A stretch of 44,622 nt of DNA from JANXLS01 sp038227045 (GTDB lineage Bacteria > Planctomycetota > SZUA-567 > H5-PLA8), in the NCBI GenBank assembly GCA_038227045.1, contig JBBRQD010000040.1, positions 1 through 44,622 of the forward strand, given 5' to 3'. Position 1 is the stretch's first letter; each line of letters starts with the position of its first letter. This document shows positions 1 through 10,146 of the stretch, one piece after another. The notes below the pieces were generated by a model that had not been told where the DNA came from, searched no databases, and was given only the letters and a program-made list of their open reading frames with translations. The translations under genes and the position numbers were made by a program.

Positions 1-2
1 AC

Positions 3-107
3 ACGAACGATTTGCGCACACGCCTGCATGGCGAACTGACCCATCTGCGCAATCGGAAAGACCTGCTTGCGTCATTCGTCCAGCATTCCAGTCCGCTCTT
101 GGAATGA
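3..107 (+). CDS. 3' end of an unidentified gene, cut by the window edge
   Basis: The reading frame is open from the left edge for 34 codons and ends in TGA at 105-107. The visible tail is basic and then hydrophobic (it contains HLRNRKDLLASF), which is too little to assign a family. The stop overlaps the ATG of the next small gene in an ATGA arrangement, the usual sign of translational coupling, and this is the main reason for calling it coding. A toxin C-terminus followed by its immunity gene would fit this layout, but that is inference only. Confidence 0.4.
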   Translation, partial: TNDLRTRLHGELTHLRNRKDLLASFVQHSSPLLE

Positions 108-340
108 GCGTCTACTTTGACTATGCTGTAGTCAATAACATTCATTTTTTGACCGCTGCGGTAAGCGCTATTGACTTAAATGATGAATGGGAATTTCGTC
201 GGCTTCTCGAATTATGCCGTGAACGGGATTCCGCCATAGCATATGACTTGATGAAGATTGGATGTCAATCATCGAATGAAGAGATCAAAGAAGCGGTAGA
301 TGATTTCAAGTCTGTATGGCCCGATTTTACTGCCCTTTAG
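104..340 (+). CDS. Small acidic protein of unknown function, possible immunity-type partner
   Basis: This 78-residue protein has no signal peptide or membrane segment. It is acidic and appears helical, with a WEFRRLLELC segment and an EEIKEAVDDF segment. Its base composition is visibly more A+T-rich than the genes further right, as is often seen in recently acquired accessory genes. Its ATG overlaps the stop of the upstream gene by four bases, so translation is probably coupled. Small acidic proteins encoded immediately after a toxin gene are often immunity proteins, but no known immunity family is recognisable here. The gene is followed by about 470 bases without genes but rich in palindromes. 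Confidence 0.5.
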   Translation: MSVYFDYAVVNNIHFLTAAVSAIDLNDEWEFRRLLELCRERDSAIAYDLMKIGCQSSNEEIKEAVDDFKSVWPDFTAL

Positions 341-424
341 CGTCGTGTAGCGCCCCAGCGAGATGCTCGGCCGCCAGAATGACCATCGTATCCATTCGTA
401 GTCGGACGATCTGTTCGGGCGGGT

Positions 425-576
425 GGCCGCGAGCAAGTCGCGGAGTGGGTGCAAAGGAGCAGTACTCTGCTCCTTGCTGAGGCGCGTGGAGTTTTAGACG
501 AACGCGGTTCGCATTTAATTCGTCCGATCAACAGCAAGGAGCAGGGTACTGCTCCTTGGCACCCTTGCTCGCGGCC
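425..576. repeat. Nested palindromic element (REPIN-like)
   Basis: Two arms, 425-479 and 532-576, are inverted copies of each other, apart from about nine extra bases in the left arm. Each arm is itself a hairpin built on AAGGAGCAG...CTGCTCCTT. The spacer holds a further small hairpin (GACGAA at 497-502, TTCGTC at 519-524). Two short palindromes in inverted orientation around a spacer is the architecture of REPIN or MITE elements. No ORF within it looks real. Confidence 0.65.
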
Positions 577-620
577 CCGACAGTTACCGTTTTCAACTCC
601 GAAGGCGTTGCGTGGCAAAG

Positions 621-654
621 CCCAGGGTTGGCGCGCACCAGCGCCTATCCTGGG
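621..654. repeat. Palindromic hairpin
   Basis: CCCAGG at 621-626 and GGCGC at 629-633 pair with GCGCC at 641-645 and CCTGGG at 649-654 around a short loop, with a symmetric 2-3 base bulge. There is no U-tract on either side. It looks like another small dispersed palindrome rather than a terminator. Confidence 0.5.
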
Positions 655-678
655 TAACTAAACTTGCGACGCGGGTGA

Positions 679-800
679 CCCACCTCTTTGAGTGGGTTCC
701 GCAGGAACAAGAAGCTTCTCCATTTACCCTCAAATTTTAAAGAAGCGCACGCTTGAGGTGGGGCTTCTTGCGCCTTCGGCGCCCACACCGAGGGGTGGGC
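679..800 (-). terminator. Cluster of hairpins downstream of the giant gene, probable terminator region
   Basis: Read on the minus strand just after the stop at 813, three hairpins follow: GCCCAC...GTGGGC (800-781, one mismatch), GCGCC-GAA-GGCGC (782-770), and AAGAAGC/GCTTCTT (769-740) followed by TTAAAATTT. Segments 679-686 and 755-762 also pair with each other, so the whole stretch could form a larger compound fold. The last hairpin with its A/T-rich tail is the most terminator-like. A remnant of a mobile-element end cannot be excluded. Confidence 0.4.
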
Positions 801-812
801 CACTCACTGAAA

Positions 813-3800
813 TCATTCATTCTGTATATCGTCGAATGGCTTGCCGTCCAGATCGGCCATGCGGAAAATGAACGCGAGCCTCCCACTCTGCACGCCCGCT
901 TTGATCAAGATTTCATTTTCGCCGCTGCGCAGTTGCACTTCAAACAACTCCTTGTCTTTCAGCGCCGACGTGTACACTTCGTTGACCACCCGCCGGCCGT
1001 TGACCCAGATCGAAATCACGTCATCCGCGCCGAACGCGAACAGCGCTTTGCGCTTCGTCGGGCAATTGAATTTCGTGTAGGCATAGCCGAAATACGGACC
1101 GCGATAGGACTCCTTCTCCGCGCCCAAATGCAGGCGCATGTCCACAACGGTGTCGCCGTTCTTGGCCTTGGAGGAGATTTTTTTCCACTCCAGATCGCGT
1201 CCGCTGTTCTGCGTTTTTAGAGTCAGATCGACCGCGCGTTCCGGTTCCATCGAGGACTCCATTCCGCGCCGCTCGCCCGTGGCCACATAGGGGCCGAGCA
1301 CCCGCCACTCGGTCCATCCCGGCGAGCGGTCGGCATAAAAGGCGCGGGTGGCGGCGATCGGCGGTTTCACATCGCCGATGAATTCGTCCATCTTTGCCAT
1401 CGGCTTGGGGTCGCCCGAGCGCGTAAAATATTCGAACGCGAGCTTCAGCGCTTCGTAGGCATTCTGTGAACCGTTGCCCTGTTTCAGAAACTCTTTGATT
1501 TCGACAATCGCCTTCGCGCTCTTTTGTTTCTCGTCGCCTTCGTTCAAATCAATCGCCCGGCGCAGGAACGCGAGACCCTCCGGCGTGTCGTCGATAATTC
1601 GCGCGGCGCGGCGGCACACGTCCTGATATTGGGCGGGGTTCTTGATGCCGGAGTCCACGGGGCGCAAGGCCGCGAAGTTCATCATCGGCTGCCAATCGCT
1701 CGAATTGAAATGCGTGTCGTAGAGTCCTTCCACCTGATGGAACGCGCCAAATGCCATGCTCTTCGCGGCCGCGCGCTTGGGCTGGTCGACGAAACCGATT
1801 GGACTCAACTGCGTCTGGCATTTGTCCGGCAACTTTCCTTCGATCAGAACCGTTTCCTTGCCGGCAACGGAGTACGCGACCCGGTCGAAATAGGTCAGTC
1901 CGCCAGCCGACGTTAGCGCAAAAACTTTGATCTCGATATTTTCCAAATCCATGTCCAAGGGCGAGACGCGCAGTTCGGTCCAAACCCCGGGCTTGGGCAA
2001 GTCACCCATTTTCTTCATCTGAACGCTGCCATCCCGTCCCAGCGGCAGGACCGGCGCGCCCCAATACGCGCGCACCACGCCCCAATTGAAATCGCCGTTC
2101 GAGAATTGGACCATAATCATCTGCGGCGGCTTTTTCGGGTCCGGATAAACCCACATTTTAAAGGCCGCGTCGAGCGCCAGGCGGACCGTTTCAGGCACCT
2201 TGGCGCGCTGCAACAATTTTTCGAGGCGAGCGGGGTCCGGATCGGCCGTGCGTTTGTACGCTTCCCGCAACATGCCCGCCGCTTTGGGCGTGTTGGCCGA
2301 GTCGGGATGTTCGACGATGAATTTTTCGAGTTCGCCGATGCGTTCTGCTTCCGCGGCCGGGCCGCGTTTGCTGAGCAGAATCAGGCGCATGAATTTCAGC
2401 GCCTCCGGGCTGCCCGGAACCATGGCGATCACTTTGCGATAGCGTTCGACTTTTTCAGCGGAGACGTCGATCAAGGACAGGCGCCCCAGCCATAACGGCA
2501 TCGCACTAGACACGGTTGTCCCCGCGCCCCACTCGAGCGCTCCGCGCGTATGAGTGGCGTCGCCGTCATAAATCGCCACGCCCAGACGCAGTTCGCGCCG
2601 CTCGCCCGGGCGTTCCGTCGGGCTTTTCCGCAGCGCGCTCCACGGCACGAACAACTCGTACTGCCGTCCTTTGCCCGAAACCGACGGCGCCACTTTGCCC
2701 TCGGCAAATGGCGCGTTCTCGGGCACGATGCCGAATTCCTGCGCGAAGAAAGAGCGCCCTTGCGAGAGCGCCAGCGTGCACACAAAACTTTCGTTGGGAT
2801 CCAGCGCTGAATTTTCGCCGTCGCGCGAATCGATCACGATGCGGACGCGGTCGCCGGTCGTCAATTCGCTTCCGGGGCGCGGCGATTCGGGCGTCGAATC
2901 CGTCACGTCGATGGCGAACATCACGCCCGCCTGATTCCATCCCGCATAAATTTTGGCGGAGAACTCCCCCGCTCCGGCCCACACCGCGCCCTCGTTCAAT
3001 GGTACATAATCCGAGCGGTCGGCCAGCACGATCGGTTCGGTCCCGGCCCATTCGGAAAGATCGCCGCCGACGCGCGCGCCCGCCGGAGTGACGAACGCCA
3101 TCGCCTCGGGCTGATCAAGTCCCGCCACGCTGCGGCGCAGTTGCTTGAGACGTTCCGCGGGCGTCGCCGGGTTGCGCAATTCAGTCCGCAGCTTTTCCAG
3201 CGATTGAGCGGGAGTCGCAGCCTGCGGACGGAACAGAAATATGCCTTCCTTCGCCGTGTATACAAGCGTTCCGCCGGCCAGCACAAACGTAGAGGTCACG
3301 GTTTTTCCACCGGTATACGGATTGATTGTGGTCAGCGCGGTGCCTGGAAGCGCCTGCTCCGAAATGTTCTGCCCCGTCTCCCACGCCAGCGTGCGCAGGA
3401 ACAACTGATCGCGAACGCCGGTGTCGGCGTTGCGTAAATAGACGCTGTGAAAAAAAGATCCCGCCGTAAACGCGTGCGTGAATGCAAAGTCAACGCCGCG
3501 CTGAACCGGAAGCCGCGTCGTCCACACCGTTTCGGCTCCGCCATTCGCAGCCGGCTTCAAGCGCGAAATTTTGTAGCCGCGTTCCGTGACGACAAACAAA
3601 CCGCGGCTCGACTGCACGCCTTCGCCGTCGACGACCGCCGGAACCGCATCGTTGCCTGTCGCCAAATCAAAATGCCGAACCGTCTGCTTGTTGCCATTCC
3701 GCTTGTCCGCTCCGGCGTACCGGATTTGTCCGTTCGGCGTGAATTCCAGCGTTGCGCTGACGATGTCGAGATCGTCCGAATCCTTGCGCCACAAAATGGC

Positions 3801-6800
3801 CATCTTGAAGAGATCGACGCACGTGAGGCGATTGGCCCGCCGCGCCACCATATAGTGGTGATCCGGCGAGAAGGCGATGCGCTGTTGGGGCTCGGCGGGC
3901 AACGTTTGAATCTCCGTGCCTGTCGCGGCATCGAACGACGTGATCATGACATCCTCGCGCTGCAAGTACACGCGCTGAATGACGGCATCGTGCCCGGAAA
4001 GGCCATTTTCGATGAAGCGGCTATCGAGCAACGCGCGCTCCCACAGCCGCTTGCCGGTCGCGGCGTCCCACGCGCCCAGCCGCGATTCGGTGGCCGCGTA
4101 AATGACGCCGTTCAGCACGATGGCTTGCACGAAGGACTCGCCCTGAACAGCGCTGCGCCGTCTGAACGCGGCGGCTCTAATTCGAGCCGCGCCTCCGGCC
4201 CCCGCACCGGCGGCTTCCGTGTTCGCGATAATGATTTGCGAGAGCGTTTCGCCGGTCTCGCGATCGAGCACCGCGATTTCACGGTCGCTGACCGCCGCGA
4301 GATAATTGTCGCCAGAAGCCAGAATCTTGACCTGGGTTCCAACGTAAGCGCTCCACAGCGTCTCCGGATTTTCGCCCAGGCTCATGCATTTGACGTCGCC
4401 GTTCAAGCGCATGAATACGCGATTCGGCGGATCGTTTTGAAAATGCGCGACCTGCGGATTGTCTCCCGGAAGAAACATCGAATACGCCAGCACACACGCC
4501 AGCCCGTCGACGGGGTCGGTTTTTCCGGCATTCGGATCGGGCGGATTTTCGCCGAGACTTCTGCGCAGCGAGTGCGCCACCGCGTCGCGCCCCGTCGTCC
4601 ACAGTCCGCCCATCGCGGACAATTTCGGCGGCGCATCGTGTTCGAACTTTGCGACTTCCTGCAGCGCTTCGGCGCGTTTATCCAGGCGTTTCAACAGCCG
4701 CACGCGCGCCGTCAACGCCATGGGCAGCCCGTCCTTGTCGGCGGCTTGAGCAGCGGCGTAACGCTGCACGGCCTCTTCAAGTTTGCCTTCGGCTTCGAGC
4801 CGCTTCGCTTCGTAAAATGGCAACGCGCTGGCTCCCGCGCTGCCGGTTCCCAGCGTCACGACCGCGTGTTCGGACACGCCGACGATGCGGTTGGGCGTCA
4901 CGAGCAGATTTGCAACGGGACCGGTCCGCGCGTCCCAAGCCGTCGAACCGACGACCGTTCCTTTGAGCGCGTCAACGCGCAGCAACCCGTCGCGCATCGG
5001 CATGTACAGCATTCCGCCCGAAAGCGTCGGTGAACCTTGCAAGCTTTGTCCTTCGAGATCAGTGCGCCAAACCGTCGCGCCCGTCGCGGAGTCCAGCGCG
5101 GTAACACTGTTGTCGCAGGCCAGAATTCTGCCATCGGCGACACCGGCCACATAACGGCAGTCCAGCAATTCGCGGTGCCATAGAATCGATCCGTCGCGCC
5201 GATCGAACGCCAGCACGCCATTGGCATCGTGAGGCGACGCGACGACGCGGTTTCCCAGCAGTATCGGCGAAAGCGGCCCGCGCGAAAACGCTTTGAACGA
5301 GCGCACGGTCAAGTCGAAAGCGCCAGTGTTTCCGCGCTTCAAATCGCCCAACTGAATGCGCGGATAACTCGAGATCCAGCGTGCTTCCCCGGTGAAGGCG
5401 TTGATCGCGGCGACGGACGCCAGGCCGGTTTCGACATACAACTCTCCGGCATCGATCGCCGGCGGACCCATGTGATTGGCTGCTTGAAAATACCCGATGC
5501 CGACCTTGATCCCGGTCGCGCCGCTGGCAAGGGGAGTTCGCCAGCGCAGGCGGCCGGTCTCGGCGTCCAGCGCAGCCACGCCATGAATGCTGAAATCGCC
5601 CGGCTCGACATACAGGGCGAAAATCATCCCGTACGCCGCGGCGGGATCGGAGATCCAGACAATTTTCTTGAGCTCCGGCTGCGCATCGCTGCTCCAGCGC
5701 AGAGCGCCCGTCGCGGCATCGAAACATTTAAGCGACGACGCGAGCGACTGCGCGCGGATGATAACCTTGTCGCCATTCAACAGCGGGCAGCTCGATGGAA
5801 ACCCATTGAATCCTGCGCTCGCCGCGCCGGACAGGCCGCCGGCCCACGTTTGCGTCCAGAGAATGTCGCCGGAATTGAGGTCGAAGGCGCGCAGCGATTC
5901 CATCGCGCCCACGAACACGCGCGTGCCGTCCGTAACCGGAACCGATTGGATATGCGATCGCGAGTCGATGCCGAAACTGCTTTTGGCGCCGTCCAGCGCG
6001 CCCGATGCAATGCACGGCTGCGCCCACGCGACGCCGCCGGGTTCGGGTGCCGGACCATGCATTGCGCCGGTGCGAGTCAGCCCGCCCATGTACGGAAACG
6101 CGCCCGCGTCGCCGCCGGCCGCGACAGCGCCCATGCCGGCGATCTGCTTCCTCAGCCGCGCGGCGAGTTCCACACCGGTCACCGCCGCGCCCTTGATCTT
6201 CACGCTGGTTTTCGCAAATTCCGATTCGAGCCGTTTGAGCGCGGCTTCACAGTCCGCTTTTTCGCCGTCGAACGCATCGGCGAGCGCCAATTTCGCGCAT
6301 GCCAGGGTCGCGGACTCGGCCTGATTCGGCTCGCGCAGCAGCGTCGAATAAATGGACGCCGCCTGCCCGTAACGCCCGCGGTCGAAATACAGATCGCCCG
6401 CACGATTCAGCGCGTTCTGCGATTCGCGCGTGAATGGAAATTCGAGCGCCGCCTTTTCCAATTCGGCCGGATCGTGTTCGGCCACGCGCTGCAAGCGTTG
6501 CGCGGCGGCTTCGCCGACCACTTTTCGATACACGCCGCGCTGCTCCGCCGTCATCGATTCGAGCATGGAGCGAATGTACTCGCGCACGCCCACGTACCGC
6601 ACCGCGAACGGCGTCTCCGAAACCTTGACCATGGAATTGTTCGTGCTGCGCAGAATTTCGCCCAGTCCGCGCATCGCTTTTTCGATATCGTCGGGCGCGC
6701 CGCTTAACTGCCTGCGGACGGCGTCCAGCAGCGCCTGAACTTCGTGCGAGCTCTCGAACGAGACGCGCTCGGGCCGCGTGAACCGCGCCCATTCCAAGCC

Positions 6801-9800
6801 CGGTCCGGACAATTGCCGCGCTTCGTCCGGAAGCCGGCTTTCGCGTGCACAGCGTTCGAAAAAAGGCAGTGCCGCCTGGCTCATGCCCAGTTCCCAGCGC
6901 AGCGTGCCGCGCCAGGCCAGGCACAGCGCGGCGTCGGAAGCCGGAGACGGGTGGCGGTTGACGGCATGGGCCAGAATCGCGTCCGCCGCGGCGGTTTCGC
7001 CTTCGTAAACCAGTGCGCGTGCCAGCGCGCGCGCCACTTCCAGGATCTTCTGCGAACGGCCCTGAAACGCGGGGCCGTCTTCGAGGCGCGTCAGGGCTTC
7101 GCGCAGCGCCTTCATAGCCAGTGCATCGCGATTGCTTTCGCGCAAAATCTGCGCGGCGTAGATCATCTGTTCCACCGCGAACCATTTTTGATCGTCGTAC
7201 ATCTGCGAAACGGATTGCGCATACGCCACCAGCGTTTCCGGGGTCGTGCGCCGCGTCAGCGCTTCGCGCAGGACGTTCAACTCGTTCGTGCGGTCGTTCA
7301 TCGACACCGGAAATTGCCGCGCGGCCAGCGCCTGAACATAGAGCAGCATCGCCAGTTGCGGTTCGGCGCCAATCCGCGCGCGGAACAGCATGACGCCTTC
7401 GGCGGGTGGCTCCAGCCTGATCAACACGCGGTGCCGCCCTTTTTCCAAATGCAGCGGAATGCGGTCGGCTTCGATTTTGTAGGCGTCGGCGCTCAGATCG
7501 CGGCCCACAGGTTTGCCGTCCATCCAGCCGCTCCACGCGCCCGAATTCGACAACTGCAGAATCGTGTCGGCCGCGGCCGGCATGTCGAACTCGCGCGCCA
7601 GATACGCGACTTGCCCGTCGCCGCTGAAGCGCTTGACGTCGAATCCAAATTCGGCGCGTTCGGTCTTGTCGGCCTCTGGATCGATTTCAGTCCAGCCTCT
7701 GTCGCCGTAACGCGCGCCGGGTTCGGCGTTCGTTTGCGGGCCATTGATATCGGGGTTGGGTTTTCCGTCGCGGCTGCGCTTGAACGCAACGATGCGCCAC
7801 TTGCCAGCCCACACCGGATCGCCGCACTTTTCGCGCAGCATGTTCCAGGCGAGATCCTTGAAGACATTCTGATCCGCAATATCGACCTTGTTCTTATCCT
7901 TCAACGGCAACTCGATCGGATAGGCTTTGGTTGGCGCGAAGTAATAAGCGGTGTCGGGATCGGAAGCCAACAGCGCCATCAGCGCCGCGCCCCAGCCTGC
8001 CCCGTAGGCGCGATCCGGCTTCTTGTTCTTGAGCTCCGTTTCCGCGTCCAGAACGAATTGGTGTACGGCGGGATTTTTCGCGCTCGGCAGCATCTCAACT
8101 GCCGCCAGCATCGAGCGGCACGCCCGCTCCAGTTCGGCGGGATCGGGCGGCACGGCGCGCAATGCCTTGCGCCGTTCGTATTCGCAGCGCCAGCACGCGC
8201 TCTCGATCGCGGCGCGTGCACGCTCCTCGGCTTTCAAATCCTTTGAGGCGGCGATTTCTTCAAGCGTCGCGAGATGCTCCACGCGCGCGCCGGCTTCGGC
8301 CAGCGCGCCGGCCACGATGCGCAGCGATTCGGCGCCGCAGAGCGGGGCACCCGGACCGTGTTGCGCGCTCCACTTGTGTGCGCGCTCGCGCGCCTGGCCC
8401 GCGCGGCCGGCGAGCGTTTCAAAGCGCAGCGCGGCGCGCATTGCGCTGGCGCTGCCCGTGTCGGCCGGGTGTTCCGCAAGATATGCGTCGGCGGTTTTTG
8501 CGGCATTGTCGAAATCGCGCAAGAACGCGTAGATGCGCAACTTCCCTTCAAACGCACGCACGAGGCTTTCGTCATCGGACTTGAGCGCAGCCCCCGCCGC
8601 CGAATAACTCGCCAGCGCGTTCTTAAAATCGAAGGCCTCTTCATACGCCCGTGCAATCTCGAACATCGCTTCCGCGGCGCGCCACCCCCCGGCAGGCGGC
8701 GGAAAATAGCCCAGCATTTTCTCGATCTGGCCAATGCGGCGCGGCGTGTCGCTACGCTCGGCGCGAAAATAATACGACACGTCGCCGCGCATCGCATGGA
8801 TCAAAATCTTGACTGAATTCTTGCCCTTTTCGAACGAAACCGGTATGGCGCTGCGGTCCTTGACGGGGTGGCGCTCGCGCCACCATTCGTTGCCCAGATA
8901 GTCGTAGGCCAGTTTGTTGTTGACCCATATTTTGCACGGTTCGACGCAATCGTACCACAAGAGCGCTTCGCCGCCGACGAGCCATTCGATGTCGGTGCGG
9001 CACAGAACGATGGCACCCTTCGCGTGCTCGATGCGTTCATGCAGGTCGACCAGCGGATCGTCCGCTTCGTCGTCGGGCTTGTTCCAGTTGAAAAATTTGA
9101 CGGGCTTGCCGCCGACATCTTTGGCCGTGGCCCAATTGTCAATCGCGAGCCAATCCTTCGCGTCGTGCAGCACTTTTTCGCCCGCGGGCGCAAGGACCGA
9201 CCAGGCGTGCGGAATGCCCGCGGGTTCCAGCGCGGCGAGCGTCTGCTCCCACGTTTCTTTTTTATCGATTTCCGGCGCGTCCGGCTGAGTCGGTGCGCCG
9301 TGGTCGGCGATGTTCACCTCGCTGATGTACGTCTTGATGGGCGGGCGCGGATCTTTGCTGGAATCGTTGCACAACTCCGGTTTTTCACCGGCGAATCCGC
9401 GGCCAAAAAGAATCTTCGGAATGGCACCCGGCGCCCCAGGGCGGCAGCCGCTCTCTCCCAGTTTCCGCCAATTCGCGCCGTCGTGACTGACATAGAACGC
9501 GACGTTTCGCGCGGCCAAAAAGATGCGGAAATAGACTTCCTTGCCGTTGAATTTCGGGTCCGCCGCCAAGCGGCTTTCGCGCATGACGTTGTGTTCGTAC
9601 GCTAGCGCGTCCTCGCCGTCCCTGGTCCATCCGAAATAGACGTGCGTGTCGAACGTGGCCCGCATGGACACGCAGTTCTTATCGTTCCAATAAAGATAGA
9701 TTCCCGGCAGCATGTTGCCATCGATATTGGCCGAGGTTCGAATTCGCGCGCTGACCAGCAGTGGATGCTCGTCGGTGCCGGGAACCGGGCTTTCGAATTT

Positions 9801-10028
9801 TAAAATGGCATGACGATTGGATTCGGATCCAAGAATGACGCCGTCGGCCGAGGGCGCAATCGAACCTTTGCTTTCTTTCGCAATATGGGCACTTAAACCA
9901 TCCGGGAGTTTTTCCGCGTGCAGCGCGTCATGAAAATCGAACGAGTGTGCAGTCTGGGCCAGAACAATCAGACTAACAAAAAACGGAAACCGAGCGCAAC
10001 GGCGCGCCGGTTCAACGCAAAACGCCAT
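813..10028 (-). CDS. Giant secreted multidomain protein: TPR repeats, two PQQ-type beta-propellers, CBM9-like domain
   Basis: This 3071-residue protein begins with a signal peptide (basic MAFCVEPARRCARFP, hydrophobic core, AHS-F cleavage region). The start is an ATG preceded by AGAGG at five bases. Order of parts: a lectin-like beta-sandwich similar to DUF1349 (about 20-215), a sugar-binding-like beta-sandwich, TPR-like helices (about 440-700), a second sandwich (about 735-885), more TPR helices to about 1290, a first propeller (about 1330-1730) with repeated LxAxDxxTGxxxW blades of the PQQ/BamB type, a short TPR, a second propeller (about 1850-2270), a CBM9-like domain (about 2315-2530), helices, and a final sandwich (about 2900-3071). 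No catalytic signature is visible. A cell-surface or periplasmic scaffold or binding protein is inferred. It is the last gene of a minus-strand run but is separated from clc by a gene remnant. Confidence 0.88.
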   Translation of the reverse strand: MAFCVEPARRCARFPFFVSLIVLAQTAHSFDFHDALHAEKLPDGLSAHIAKESKGSIAPSADGVILGSESNRHAILKFESPVPGTDEHPLLVSARIRTSANIDGNMLPGIYLYWNDKNCVSMRATFDTHVYFGWTRDGEDALAYEHNVMRESRLAADPKFNGKEVYFRIFLAARNVAFYVSHDGANWRKLGESGCRPGAPGAIPKILFGRGFAGEKPELCNDSSKDPRPPIKTYISEVNIADHGAPTQPDAPEIDKKETWEQTLAALEPAGIPHAWSVLAPAGEKVLHDAKDWLAIDNWATAKDVGGKPVKFFNWNKPDDEADDPLVDLHERIEHAKGAIVLCRTDIEWLVGGEALLWYDCVEPCKIWVNNKLAYDYLGNEWWRERHPVKDRSAIPVSFEKGKNSVKILIHAMRGDVSYYFRAERSDTPRRIGQIEKMLGYFPPPAGGWRAAEAMFEIARAYEEAFDFKNALASYSAAGAALKSDDESLVRAFEGKLRIYAFLRDFDNAAKTADAYLAEHPADTGSASAMRAALRFETLAGRAGQARERAHKWSAQHGPGAPLCGAESLRIVAGALAEAGARVEHLATLEEIAASKDLKAEERARAAIESACWRCEYERRKALRAVPPDPAELERACRSMLAAVEMLPSAKNPAVHQFVLDAETELKNKKPDRAYGAGWGAALMALLASDPDTAYYFAPTKAYPIELPLKDKNKVDIADQNVFKDLAWNMLREKCGDPVWAGKWRIVAFKRSRDGKPNPDINGPQTNAEPGARYGDRGWTEIDPEADKTERAEFGFDVKRFSGDGQVAYLAREFDMPAAADTILQLSNSGAWSGWMDGKPVGRDLSADAYKIEADRIPLHLEKGRHRVLIRLEPPAEGVMLFRARIGAEPQLAMLLYVQALAARQFPVSMNDRTNELNVLREALTRRTTPETLVAYAQSVSQMYDDQKWFAVEQMIYAAQILRESNRDALAMKALREALTRLEDGPAFQGRSQKILEVARALARALVYEGETAAADAILAHAVNRHPSPASDAALCLAWRGTLRWELGMSQAALPFFERCARESRLPDEARQLSGPGLEWARFTRPERVSFESSHEVQALLDAVRRQLSGAPDDIEKAMRGLGEILRSTNNSMVKVSETPFAVRYVGVREYIRSMLESMTAEQRGVYRKVVGEAAAQRLQRVAEHDPAELEKAALEFPFTRESQNALNRAGDLYFDRGRYGQAASIYSTLLREPNQAESATLACAKLALADAFDGEKADCEAALKRLESEFAKTSVKIKGAAVTGVELAARLRKQIAGMGAVAAGGDAGAFPYMGGLTRTGAMHGPAPEPGGVAWAQPCIASGALDGAKSSFGIDSRSHIQSVPVTDGTRVFVGAMESLRAFDLNSGDILWTQTWAGGLSGAASAGFNGFPSSCPLLNGDKVIIRAQSLASSLKCFDAATGALRWSSDAQPELKKIVWISDPAAAYGMIFALYVEPGDFSIHGVAALDAETGRLRWRTPLASGATGIKVGIGYFQAANHMGPPAIDAGELYVETGLASVAAINAFTGEARWISSYPRIQLGDLKRGNTGAFDLTVRSFKAFSRGPLSPILLGNRVVASPHDANGVLAFDRRDGSILWHRELLDCRYVAGVADGRILACDNSVTALDSATGATVWRTDLEGQSLQGSPTLSGGMLYMPMRDGLLRVDALKGTVVGSTAWDARTGPVANLLVTPNRIVGVSEHAVVTLGTGSAGASALPFYEAKRLEAEGKLEEAVQRYAAAQAADKDGLPMALTARVRLLKRLDKRAEALQEVAKFEHDAPPKLSAMGGLWTTGRDAVAHSLRRSLGENPPDPNAGKTDPVDGLACVLAYSMFLPGDNPQVAHFQNDPPNRVFMRLNGDVKCMSLGENPETLWSAYVGTQVKILASGDNYLAAVSDREIAVLDRETGETLSQIIIANTEAAGAGAGGAARIRAAAFRRRSAVQGESFVQAIVLNGVIYAATESRLGAWDAATGKRLWERALLDSRFIENGLSGHDAVIQRVYLQREDVMITSFDAATGTEIQTLPAEPQQRIAFSPDHHYMVARRANRLTCVDLFKMAILWRKDSDDLDIVSATLEFTPNGQIRYAGADKRNGNKQTVRHFDLATGNDAVPAVVDGEGVQSSRGLFVVTERGYKISRLKPAANGGAETVWTTRLPVQRGVDFAFTHAFTAGSFFHSVYLRNADTGVRDQLFLRTLAWETGQNISEQALPGTALTTINPYTGGKTVTSTFVLAGGTLVYTAKEGIFLFRPQAATPAQSLEKLRTELRNPATPAERLKQLRRSVAGLDQPEAMAFVTPAGARVGGDLSEWAGTEPIVLADRSDYVPLNEGAVWAGAGEFSAKIYAGWNQAGVMFAIDVTDSTPESPRPGSELTTGDRVRIVIDSRDGENSALDPNESFVCTLALSQGRSFFAQEFGIVPENAPFAEGKVAPSVSGKGRQYELFVPWSALRKSPTERPGERRELRLGVAIYDGDATHTRGALEWGAGTTVSSAMPLWLGRLSLIDVSAEKVERYRKVIAMVPGSPEALKFMRLILLSKRGPAAEAERIGELEKFIVEHPDSANTPKAAGMLREAYKRTADPDPARLEKLLQRAKVPETVRLALDAAFKMWVYPDPKKPPQMIMVQFSNGDFNWGVVRAYWGAPVLPLGRDGSVQMKKMGDLPKPGVWTELRVSPLDMDLENIEIKVFALTSAGGLTYFDRVAYSVAGKETVLIEGKLPDKCQTQLSPIGFVDQPKRAAAKSMAFGAFHQVEGLYDTHFNSSDWQPMMNFAALRPVDSGIKNPAQYQDVCRRAARIIDDTPEGLAFLRRAIDLNEGDEKQKSAKAIVEIKEFLKQGNGSQNAYEALKLAFEYFTRSGDPKPMAKMDEFIGDVKPPIAATRAFYADRSPGWTEWRVLGPYVATGERRGMESSMEPERAVDLTLKTQNSGRDLEWKKISSKAKNGDTVVDMRLHLGAEKESYRGPYFGYAYTKFNCPTKRKALFAFGADDVISIWVNGRRVVNEVYTSALKDKELFEVQLRSGENEILIKAGVQSGRLAFIFRMADLDGKPFDDIQNE

Positions 10029-10146
10029 GTCAACCTCTTGGGTAGGTTCAACCGTAATACGGCTGGAAAGGCCGCTGTTTCAACAGTGATTGGATACACC
10101 GCACATCGTGGCGATCATTCGAGTTTGTGCACCAACAGGGCTGGTT

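Noticed and set aside
3447..8246. Long plus-strand open frames (about 490-530 codons each) opposite the giant gene
   Set aside because: They are antisense shadows of a GC-rich gene with strong third-position bias. They are rich in Arg, His and Ala, show no domain, and lack ribosome-binding sites.
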